Of a DNA stretch of 57,706 bases, positions 51,497 to 57,706 are shown in pieces. Positions within the stretch are counted from its first letter, which is position 1, and every line of letters begins with the position of its first letter. The position numbers were made by a program, and so were the translations under genes. Below the pieces are notes generated by a model. That model did no database searches and was not told where the DNA came from. It saw only the letters and a program-made list of their open reading frames with translations. This DNA is from Oerskovia flava (GTDB lineage: Bacteria; Actinomycetota; Actinomycetes; Actinomycetales; Cellulomonadaceae), in contig NZ_JAOXSR010000014.1 in the NCBI RefSeq assembly GCF_026163685.1, positions 1 to 57,706 of the forward strand, read 5' to 3'.

Positions 51497-52158
51497 CTAA
51501 ACGGGGTTGCGCAGGAACTCGTCGACGGCGTGGCGGCGGTGCTCGTCCACGGGCAGGATGCGCCCCAGGGTCACCACGCGGGCCGCGAGGTCGCGCACGG
51601 GGACGTTGTGCTGGTTCGAGATGGCGCGAAGGAGCTGGAAGGTCTCCGCGATCGTCAGCCCGTGGGTGAGGGTCAAGATGCCTTTGGCCTGTTCGATCGC
51701 CCCCCGATGGGCGGCTGCGGCGCGGATGTGCTTGCCGGCTAATGCCTCAGCGCGCTGAGCCAGAGGGAGGGTGGTGTCGATGAAGTACCCCATGAGTTCG
51801 ACGACCTCACCGGTGGCGGGATCCAGGCGGCCCTGGCCGACCAGGGTCATGACCCGTTCCTGCCCGCGGGCGTCCATGATGCGGTGGACGCTGTGGAACG
51901 GGGCACCCGAGACTTTCGCCGCCTCGAACACCTCGCGGAACCGCTCGCGGTCCGAGGGGTGCTTGTGCGCAAGCACGAGCTCCGTTGTGGGCACGACCTC
52001 GTGCGGTTCGAAGCCGTGAATGTGGAAGGTCTCCTCCGACCACCACCACTGCTCGGTGACCAGGTCGAACCGCCATCGACCGGTGACCTGCTGATCCGTC
52101 GTGTTTGCTGTTCGCGCGCTGCTGCAGGCGCCGTGACAGCGCGGTCTTCGATCGACAT
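51497..52158 (-). CDS. PAS-ANTAR regulator with apparent 5' frameshift
   Basis: A response regulator-like RNA-binding protein. A PAS fold (about GRWRFDLVTEQWWWSEETFH to LVGQGRLDPATGEVVELMGYF) is followed by an ANTAR domain (HRGAIEQAKGILTLTHGLTI; ETFQLLRAISNQHNVPVRDL). ANTAR proteins bind paired hexaloop RNA stems to cause antitermination. The best start, ATG 52158 with GGAG upstream, is in a different frame from the PAS domain. A one-base shift near 52100-52140 would join MSIEDRAVTAPAAAREQQ to TTDQQVTGRW. The PAS frame itself has no good start before TTG 52183 and runs open to 52366. Confidence 0.75.
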
Positions 52159-52283
52159 GACGGGACGACTCCTCAGGGTTCAAGGACGCGTGAGCCGACT
52201 GCCTGACTCGTTCCGTGCCATAAACCGTACCCACGAAGACCGCCCTTCTCCAGAGCACAGCGGCTTCTGAGTGGCAAGCCCCT

Positions 52284-52544
52284 TCATCCCCACCAACGTG
52301 GGAAGAGCCGATGTCGGCACCGCCACGACCCCCGCACGGCCCGTGGCGGGGTGGGGCGGCAGTCAAAGAGCAGCGCCACGCTCACCCCCGGGCAGTGGAA
52401 CTCGTGACCCGCGGCGTCGTACCCGACGGCGGCCGTGACGTGCCCCTCTCCGGGCGCCTCCGGCGCGTGGACATGCATCTGGACGTCGAGGACGTCTGGA
52501 CACTGGTCGCAGAAGCGCCGTTCCAACCACGCCTGTTTGGACAC
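52284..52544 (-). CDS. Small protein with possible zinc-binding Cys
   Basis: An 86-residue protein of unknown function. GTG 52544 has AGGAGGG eight bases upstream, a very strong ribosome site. It contains FCDQCPDVLDVQMHVHAPE and EFHCPG, a CxxC plus His/Cys arrangement that could bind zinc, and a basic tail (SWRCRHRLFPRWWG). It lies upstream of the PAS-ANTAR gene on the same strand, 125 bases away. Confidence 0.55.
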   Translation of the reverse strand: MSKQAWLERRFCDQCPDVLDVQMHVHAPEAPGEGHVTAAVGYDAAGHEFHCPGVSVALLFDCRPTPPRAVRGSWRCRHRLFPRWWG

Positions 52545-52690
52545 TCTGGTCCCTCCTGATCGAACGAATGTCACGACAAGGATCAGCGCAGCATCCGGGC
52601 CAGGGATGTTGGGCGGGGCACCGTCTGTGCATCGTGAGTGACCAGCAAGGAGCGACCGCCAGCCAGAGAGTAGCGCCGGTTGACGGCCCG

Positions 52691-53179
52691 CTACGCGTCG
52701 CGCTGCGCGATCCCGCGCCGATCAGGATCGGCGGCGATGTTGTCGATCGCGAACCGGTCGAGGAGTGCGGCCAGTGCCGCGACGTCACGTGGTTCCCAGG
52801 TGCCGGTGATCCCCTCGAGGCGGGCGAGGCGGAAGTGCGCCGCGCGCTCGGCGAGTGCTCGTCCTGCTTCCGTGGCTTCCACGACGGTCTCGCGCCGATC
52901 AGTGCCAGAGGCGCCACGTTTCACCGCCCCTGCCCGCTCGGCCCGGGTCACGAACCTGCTCGCCGTCGAGTGCGCGACGTCGAGCTGGCGGGCGACGTCG
53001 CGCACGGTCCACTTCTCCGCCGCCGTGGGCGCGCAGGTGACGGCGTCGAGCACGAGCAGCGTCGACAGCTCAACGGAGGCACCGTCGTCGTCGAGCACGG
53101 CCGGGGCCTCGAAGAAGCGCCGAAGCCGCACGAGCGCCCGGTCGAGCTGCGCAAGGTCCGATTGTCCGTCGACATCCAT
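52691..53179 (-). CDS. MarR-family transcriptional regulator
   Basis: A 162-residue winged-helix regulator (TVRDVARQLDVAHSTASRFVTRA recognition region; then RGASGTDRRETVVEATEAGRAL for the wing and dimer helices). It is divergent from an NmrA-type NAD(P)-binding gene across a 59-bp region rich in inverted repeats, the standard arrangement for a MarR repressor and its target. The inducing ligand is unknown. ATG 53179 overlaps the edge of the operator. Confidence 0.88.
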   Translation of the reverse strand: MDVDGQSDLAQLDRALVRLRRFFEAPAVLDDDGASVELSTLLVLDAVTCAPTAAEKWTVRDVARQLDVAHSTASRFVTRAERAGAVKRGASGTDRRETVVEATEAGRALAERAAHFRLARLEGITGTWEPRDVAALAALLDRFAIDNIAADPDRRGIAQRDA

Positions 53180-53181
53180 GC

Positions 53182-53212
53182 ATGTACTCTACATACAGCG
53201 ATCGCATGTATG
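53182..53212. promoter_or_regulatory. Operators between marR-like and nmrA-like genes
   Basis: Two inverted repeats overlap: ATGTA-CTC-TACAT (53182-53194), and CATACA (53192-53197) with TGTATG (53207-53212) around the self-complementary GCGATCGC (53198-53205). AT-rich motifs in this GC-rich context are likely MarR-binding sites controlling both divergent genes. Confidence 0.65.
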
Positions 53213-53238
53213 GCGCATACTTCGGGAGTGGGTGGGGC

Positions 53239-54090
53239 ATGTCGACGATCCTGGTGACCGGCGCGAGCGGCAACGTCGGCGCGGCGGTCGTGCGTATCCT
53301 CACAGCGGCGGGCGTCGATCATCGCCGGGCAGACCGCCACAGTCCTGCCGGGCACGGTGACACGGTCGTTTTCGACTTCACCGATCCAGCCACCTGGGCG
53401 GGTGCGTTCGAGGGCGTCCATTCCCTCTTCCTCGTTCGCCCTCCGGCGATCGGGAACGTGACACGGGACCTGTTACCAGCCGTCGCCGCGGCGCGAGAGG
53501 CCGGTGTGAGGCACGTCGTCTTCCTCTCCTTGCAAGGTGCCGATAAGAACAAGGTCGTCCCGCACGCGAAGGTCGAGAAGTGGCTGCGCTCGTCCGACAT
53601 GACGTGGACCTTCGTGCGAGCGTCCTTCTTCCATCAGAACCTATCGACCACCCATCTCACGGACATCCGTGACCGCGACGAGATCCTGGTACCCGCCGGA
53701 AGAGGTGCCACGGCGTTCGTCGACGCTGAGGACGTGGGCGCCGTGGCGGCGGCTGCCCTGATGGACCCCGCGGCGCATGCGGACCGTGCCTGGACGGTTA
53801 CGGGACCACGTGCCCTGACCTACGACGAGATCGCGGCGATCCTCACCGTTGAACTCGGTCGCCCGATTCGGTACCGGCACGCGAGCATCTGGCGCTACGC
53901 CCGGCACGCCCGCAGCGTGCTTGGCATGCCGTGGGGCATGGTCATCGTCACCACCGCGATCTACACCACCGCCCGTCTCGGTATGGCGGCGGGCCTTACC
54001 AACGAGGTTCGCACCGTCCTGGGCCGGGACCCGATCGACTTCGTCGACTTCGCCCGCCGCGAACGCGCCCTCTGGCGCCCCACCACCTGA
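53239..54090 (+). CDS. NmrA/NAD(P)H-binding atypical short-chain dehydrogenase
   Basis: A 283-residue Rossmann-fold protein (STILVTGASGNVGAAVVRIL with G-x-x-G-x-x-G), followed by the NmrA-type pattern VRHVVFLSLQGADKNKVVPHAKVEKWL, FVRASFFHQNL and FVDAEDVGAVAAAAL. The catalytic Tyr-x3-Lys of classical SDRs is absent, as usual for this group. Such proteins reduce quinones or sense redox state. ATG 53239 is preceded by GGGAG. It is probably repressed by the divergent MarR protein and possibly co-transcribed with the gene at 54159. Confidence 0.88.
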   Translation: MSTILVTGASGNVGAAVVRILTAAGVDHRRADRHSPAGHGDTVVFDFTDPATWAGAFEGVHSLFLVRPPAIGNVTRDLLPAVAAAREAGVRHVVFLSLQGADKNKVVPHAKVEKWLRSSDMTWTFVRASFFHQNLSTTHLTDIRDRDEILVPAGRGATAFVDAEDVGAVAAAALMDPAAHADRAWTVTGPRALTYDEIAAILTVELGRPIRYRHASIWRYARHARSVLGMPWGMVIVTTAIYTTARLGMAAGLTNEVRTVLGRDPIDFVDFARRERALWRPTT

Positions 54091-54158
54091 CAACGCGCCA
54101 TTGCCCTGGGCGGCGCATCGGCGCCGAACCCTCGTCTTCCCCTCCGAAGGAACCACTC

Positions 54159-54800
54159 GTGAAGCTCGCACTCGTCGCAGCGACCGGCCGCACCGGCCGC
54201 CACACCCTCACCACAGCACTTGAGAGGGGGCATGACGTCACGGTCCTCGTAAGAGATCCGGACCGGCTCCCGGGAACGGCGCGTGACCACGTCCGAGCAG
54301 TGGTCGGCGACTCGACCGACCCCGAGGCGATCGCCGACCTGCTCTCAGGCGCGGACGCCGTCGTGTCCGCGCTGGGACCGACGGGCAAGCAGCCGGACCT
54401 CCACACGCGAACGGCCCGCGCTTTCGTCGACGTCATGTCGACCACCGGCCCGCGCCGGTTCGTCGGCGTCAGCGGAGCCGGGATCGACGTCCCGGGCGAC
54501 CTCAAGGCACCGAAGGACAAGGCAATCAGCTGGCTCATCCGGACACTGGGCGGGGACATCGTCAAGGACAAGCCCGCCGAATACGCCATCTGGGCGGCGT
54601 CCGGCCTGAACTGGACACTCGTGCGCCCGCCGCGCCTTGTCGACGGACCACCCTCGGACAAGCCACTCGAGCACGACGCCCACCGATCCACCCGCTCCAC
54701 ATCGATCACCCGGGCAGACCTCGCTGCCTTCCTTCTCGACGTCGTCGAGCGCGACCTGTACCCCTGCACTGCGCCGTTCGTCGCCACCCCACGACGCTGA
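54159..54800 (+). CDS. NAD(P)-binding epimerase/flavin reductase-like protein
   Basis: A 213-residue Rossmann-fold protein of the YwnB/NAD(P)H-binding (PF13460) type. It has KLALVAATGRTGRHTLTTAL with G-x-x-G-x-x-G, VRAVVGDSTDPEAIADLLSGADAVVSALG in pieces, FVGVSGAGIDVPGD and WTLVRPPRLVDG. The start is GTG 54159 with AAGGA seven bases upstream. The 68-base gap to the 53239 gene suggests a shared transcript. Substrate is unknown. Confidence 0.88.
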   Translation: MKLALVAATGRTGRHTLTTALERGHDVTVLVRDPDRLPGTARDHVRAVVGDSTDPEAIADLLSGADAVVSALGPTGKQPDLHTRTARAFVDVMSTTGPRRFVGVSGAGIDVPGDLKAPKDKAISWLIRTLGGDIVKDKPAEYAIWAASGLNWTLVRPPRLVDGPPSDKPLEHDAHRSTRSTSITRADLAAFLLDVVERDLYPCTAPFVATPRR

Positions 54801-54931
54801 CTGCAGAGCGGGGGCGTCCGCCCCGTCTTGGGTCTGAGACCTAAGCCGTGGGTCCGGAGGCCGCAGCGGATGCACAGTTCAGCCGGGCGGCCAGAGTGAT
54901 GCGTTCCACGCCGGGTTAAGGGAGATCAATC

Positions 54932-55237
54932 ATGACTTCTAGCCGCATCGATGTGCGCCCCGCGCGCATTAGATTCCTCACGCCGGAAGAGGGTGGGCGG
55001 CCAACTGCCCCTTCGTCGGGAGTGCGTTCACAAATCAGACTGGGAGAGCTCCAGACATCTTGCATCGTGGAGGACGACTCGGGGCAGGCGCAGTTCCAAC
55101 TCGGCGAGACTGTCGAGGTGCACATCCGCGTGATGTTCCCTGACTGGGTCGGGGAGGCGTTTGCACTCCTCAAGTCTGTCGAACTCTTCGAAGGCAGCAG
55201 GCTCGTCGCAACAGGAGAGTTCCGCGACCGGGTGTAG
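54932..55237 (+). CDS. Free-standing EF-Tu domain-3-like protein
   Basis: A 101-residue protein whose blocks run in the order of the C-terminal barrel of EF-Tu: RIRFLTPEEGGRPTAPSSG (compare the family's EEGGR...P), QLGETVEVHIRVMFPD, EAFALLKSVELFEGSRLVATGEF. It lacks the GTPase and domain 2. It may bind tRNA or another partner as a stand-alone fold, but no function is known. ATG 54932 has AGGGAG upstream. It is flanked by the SDR gene and the IS remnant. Confidence 0.7.
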   Translation: MTSSRIDVRPARIRFLTPEEGGRPTAPSSGVRSQIRLGELQTSCIVEDDSGQAQFQLGETVEVHIRVMFPDWVGEAFALLKSVELFEGSRLVATGEFRDRV

Positions 55238-55274
55238 CTGTCGCAGCCCAGGTTCAGTGGAGGCCCTGGAGTAC

Positions 55275-55295
55275 CCCGGCTTTCGTGGAGCCGGG
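55275..55295. terminator. 7-bp hairpin after the EF-Tu-like gene
   Basis: CCCGGCT (55275-55281) pairs with AGCCGGG (55289-55295) over a 7-base loop. It is followed by TTGCTGG and has no clear T-run. It could end transcription of the upstream gene or belong to the adjacent insertion-sequence end. Confidence 0.45.
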
Positions 55296-55332
55296 TTGCT
55301 GGAATCTAGGCCACGGTGATCGTCGCTGTGTT

Positions 55333-55480
55333 CTAGAGCGATACGGGTGTGAGTCGGCCGAGTGAGGAATTCCGCCGTTGGCGGTTGTGGAAGATCTCGA
55401 GATACTCGATGATCCCGTTCGCGAGCTCCAGGCGGGTGCGCCAGCGGCGTCGGTCCAGGAGCTCCGTAATCACGGCCGTG
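55333..55480 (-). pseudogene. IS3-family transposase (OrfB) C-terminal remnant
   Basis: On the minus strand the frame ends at TAG 55333-55335. It reads TELLDRRRWRTRLELANGII, EYLEIFHNRQRRNSSLGRLT, the signature C-terminus of IS3-type DDE transposases, including the region just after the catalytic Glu. The upstream part, with D, D and E residues, is gone; sequence changes abruptly near 55480. No matching terminal repeats could be identified. It marks the border between chromosome and the mobile DNA to the right. Confidence 0.75.
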
Positions 55481-55502
55481 TTCGCCCGTCAACAACCCCA
55501 GC

Positions 55503-56442
55503 ATGGACACGAGGACGTTTGACGAGACCGTGCACCCGCGCGAGTCCACAGGCCGGTTCGCGACGAAGGGCACGACTGAGGCCGAGGGCGGGCTGAACGC
55601 CCTGCGCGGCGACGGTGACGATCGGCCTCTGGTCGGCGGGATCTTCCCCGCCCCACCTCACCCGGGCATGGTCCCGCCCGGCACGAGCGGGGCCGCGGTG
55701 CGGAGGGACGGGCAGTGGCTGCGGGGCCGTGTCCTGGACCTAGAGATCTCCGCCGGCCGGGTGGTTCGGGTCGTCGCTGACGGGCAGATGCTGGTGGCGA
55801 CCTCCGACGAAGTCCTGGTCGACGTCGACCCGTCCGAGTACGACGGGGACGACGTCGACACGGTCGCCGACGTGTTCGGGTGGTCGGCCCGTGACTGGGA
55901 GTCCTACTAGGACGCCTGCGAGGAGCGTGAGGTCGGCGAGCTGAAGTCGGTGGACGGGGTGCTCGAGTCGATCGGCGCGATGAAGCCGTCCCACCGAGTC
56001 GATCTGTTCGAGCGGCTCGCGGCCCGTCCGGGCGAGCTCGGGCCTGACGGGCGGCTGCAGATGGTCGTGTCGACTCGCGGTCAGGACTTCACGCTTCCTG
56101 AGGATCACTACGACCCGGTGCCGCCGTGGCCGGCGGGGTGCCCGAGTCGGCCGTCGAAGTCGAGTACGGCAACCTCGGCAACCTCGGCCACCTCGTGCTC
56201 CGGTCGGTGCCGGTCCTGAGAAGGTCGACGTGTTCTGGGATCCGGACGCGGGGACCTGCACGGAGTGGGGAACCGCAGCTGGTTCCTTGACGACGGCCGA
56301 GCGTACGGCGGTCGCACGTTGGGCAGGAGCTGCCTAAGAGCGTGTTGCACAGGCGGAGTCCGCCGTCCGGTGGGCCGCGTTCGCCTCTGCGCAGGACGCG
56401 CTCGTCCAGGTCACGAGGCGGACGATGGGTCAGGACGCGTAG
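55503..56442 (+). pseudogene. Decayed mobile-element gene with in-frame stops and frameshifts
   Basis: The first part, ATG 55503 to TAG 55908-55910, encodes 135 residues (VHPRESTGRFATKG near the start, a layout common in actinobacterial plasmid and ICE genes). Immediately after the TAG the same frame continues as coding (DACEEREVGELKSVDGVLES...). It then needs two frame changes near 56140 and 56215 to read VPESAVEVEYGNLGNL and EKVDVFWDPDAGTCTEWG. It meets TAA at 56335-56337 and continues again (ERVAQAESAVRWAAFASAQD) to TAG 56440-56442. This is best read as one gene with multiple lesions. Function is unknown. Confidence 0.65.
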
Positions 56443-56463
56443 ACGCGTTCCGACGGCTCTAGG

Positions 56464-56805
56464 TCAGGGGATGACGCTCGTGCACCATCGTAGGCTCGCG
56501 ACCCTTTCCAGGCACTCGGAGTCGGCGGTGACTTCACCCTGCAGGCGGACCACCTCTGCGTTCGCTGCCTCCAGGTCAGCGCCCGCGCTCTCCAGTTCCT
56601 GGCGGATCTGCACCAGCTCGCTCGTCGTGGCACCGACGTTCGCGCGCAGGTCGCCGTTCTCCTGCTCGAGCTGGGAGATGTAGGCCTCGGAGGACTGCCG
56701 GTAGCGGAAGTCCTCGGCCATGCTCCAGACCGATCCGATCAGCGCCAGCACCAGGCAGACACCGATGACGTGGTTGAACTTGTTTAGCTCGCGGGCCTGC
56801 GCCAT
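56464..56805 (-). CDS. Membrane-anchored coiled-coil protein
   Basis: A 113-residue protein. One N-terminal helix (HVIGVCLVLALIGSVWSMA, about 12-30) is followed by a long coiled coil (SEAYISQLEQENGDLRANVG through EAANAEVVRLQGEV) and a short Cys-containing end. GGAGG six bases before ATG 56805 supports the start strongly. It resembles small cargo proteins of actinobacterial prophages or ICEs; no function can be given. It is divergent from the broken HIRAN gene. Confidence 0.7.
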   Translation of the reverse strand: MAQARELNKFNHVIGVCLVLALIGSVWSMAEDFRYRQSSEAYISQLEQENGDLRANVGATTSELVQIRQELESAGADLEAANAEVVRLQGEVTADSECLERVASLRWCTSVIP

Positions 56806-57006
56806 TGGAGTCCTCCGTGTCGTGCGCAAGCGGGTGCGTGGCGGCGTGACTCTACCGCTCGGACGCACCAGGCAAACAGGTATCTGACACTGACTAGAGT
56901 CCCTTGAAGGCGCGAGGCGCCGTTGGGGTGTGGAACTGCGGTGGGTAGTTCGACACCACCCCAGGGCGTATCCGCGGAACACAACGTGCGGGATACGATC
57001 AGGCAG

Positions 57007-57702
57007 ATGGGGACGTTCGAGAAGATCCGGCATGCGTTGACCGCCAAGCTCGGTAGGCCCGAAGCCCAGTCCGCGACCGCGACTCCTCCTGCGTCCCGCG
57101 TCGAGCGAGTCACGCCAGCACGGCTCGCCCGCGAGCTGATCGTCGAGTTCCCCGACGCTGTGCCGGCCGACGTCCTGACAATATGAGCCGAAGCGGCCGG
57201 GTTGAAGCCGCAGAAGGTTGACCGCGTGGTGGACCGGATGCGCAACCCCTCGTCAAGTCCCGACGCGATACGGCCGCGCAAACTCGAACCCTCCGCCTTG
57301 CACGTCATCGACCTGTCCGACCTGGACTCGCTGCGCCTGCGCATCACCGGAACCGCCTACTGCGTGACCGATGACGAACGCCGTCGGTACGGTGGAACCG
57401 AGTACCTCCTGGTGTGTGAACCGGACAACGAGACCGACTCGAGCGCAGTCGCCGTCTATGGCCGCGGTAGCCGAGTTGGCTATCTACCTCGAGCGCGTGC
57501 CGCGAGCATCTGTCCAGTCACGCTGATGGATGCCGACGCCTTCCGCGTCAGCGGTGCCGGCAGCGGCATAGAGAATGGGCACCCCACGCATGAAGCTCGC
57601 CTTCTACGGACGCGTCTCGACCGAGGACGCCCAGGACCCGCAAGCGTCGCGCGCTTGGCAGCTCAAGCGGTCGCGAGACCTGGTCAGTCCTCTCGACCAT
57701 GA
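57007..57702 (+). pseudogene. HIRAN-domain gene split by an in-frame TGA
   Basis: The frame from ATG 57007 reads FEKIRHALTAKLGRPEA...ARELIVEFPDAVPADVLTI, meets TGA at 57184-57186, and continues in the same frame as AEAAGLKPQKVDRVVDRMRN. A HIRAN-like domain follows (FRITGTAY-like LRLRITGTAYCVTDDERR; EYLLVCEPDNETDSSAVAVY; RGSRVGYLP). HIRAN domains bind DNA ends or damaged DNA. A TGG to TGA change would explain the break; a new start after the stop (GTG 57226 or ATG 57239) is possible but has no clear ribosome site. The last part overlaps the recombinase frame. Confidence 0.6.
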
Positions 57703-57706
57703 GATC
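57590..57706 (+). CDS. Serine recombinase, N-terminal start (partial)
   Basis: ATG 57590 opens MKLAFYGRVSTEDAQDPQAS, then RAWQLKRSRDLVSPLDHEI to the window edge. This is the N-terminus of a resolvase/invertase-type large serine recombinase: the catalytic Ser (residue 10 in GRVST) with its partner Arg (residue 8). Such enzymes integrate phages and ICEs. It overlaps the HIRAN frame out of register. With the broken genes to its left it shows that the right end of the window lies in an integrative element whose remainder is beyond the edge. Confidence 0.8.
   Translation, partial: MKLAFYGRVSTEDAQDPQASRAWQLKRSRDLVSPLDHEI

Noticed and set aside
55275-55332. Terminal inverted repeat of the IS3 remnant
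   Set aside because: A 7-bp hairpin is present but no partner repeat exists on the truncated side, so the IS end cannot be defined.
55908-55910. Amber readthrough (recoding) in the 55503 gene
   Set aside because: The downstream part also carries frameshifts and another stop, which fits decay better than recoding.
1-57706. CRISPR arrays, rRNA or tRNA genes
   Set aside because: No regularly spaced direct repeats and no recognisable rRNA or cloverleaf sequence were seen on reading the intergenic regions.

Overview
The window comes from a very GC-rich actinobacterial chromosome. A Cellulomonas-like member of the Micrococcales fits best. That placement is inferred from codon usage, an imuA'-imuB-dnaE2 mutagenesis operon behind a TCGAAC-N4-GTTCGA SOS box, a DtxR/IdeR-type iron box, and the mix of GAP, DUF1269, DUF7144 and DUF3494 proteins. 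No rRNA, tRNA or CRISPR array was recognised.

Region 1 (1-4370) is an accessory island at the 3' end of an rRNA/tRNA methyltransferase gene of the TrmH/SpoU type. A 130-bp perfect direct repeat (1-130 and 4235-4364) carries the end of that gene. Between the copies lie a hipBA toxin-antitoxin operon with a large inverted-repeat operator, two small unknown genes and gene remnants. No recombinase is visible. Region 2 (4457-11244) starts the conserved chromosome: a universal stress protein, an iron-siderophore operon (ATPase, lipoprotein, double-length permease, siderophore-interacting flavoprotein) and a PEBP-like protein. Region 3 (11346-18146) is the SOS mutagenesis operon imuA'-imuB-dnaE2, followed by a GNAT acetyltransferase.

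Region 4 (18184-23572) holds small housekeeping or unknown genes, a BenE-type transporter divergent from an XRE-cupin regulator across a paired palindromic operator, and a LacI regulator. Region 5 (23712-37813) is about the cell surface: a DUF3494 protein with a C-terminal anchor, a processive GT2 glycosyltransferase, a DUF389 membrane protein, a SdsA1-like alkyl sulfatase, and a 2636-residue LPVTG wall-anchored protein with seven C-terminal CnaB-like repeats. Region 6 (37803-44883) is a membrane cluster: two SulP-STAS transporters, two GAP-family proteins, two DUF1269 paralogues, a DUF7144 protein and another small membrane protein.

Region 7 (44921-49088) is a five-gene operon, phnD-phnC-phnE, a tyrosine-phosphatase-like protein and a TetR regulator, behind a structured, palindromic leader. 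Downstream (49187-55237) are small unknown genes, a truncated DUF4291 gene, a PAS-ANTAR regulator with an apparent frameshift, a MarR/NmrA pair and a free-standing EF-Tu domain-3-like protein. The right end (55333-57706) is mobile DNA: an IS3-type transposase remnant, two genes broken by in-frame stops and frameshifts, a coiled-coil membrane protein, and the start of a serine recombinase cut off by the window edge.
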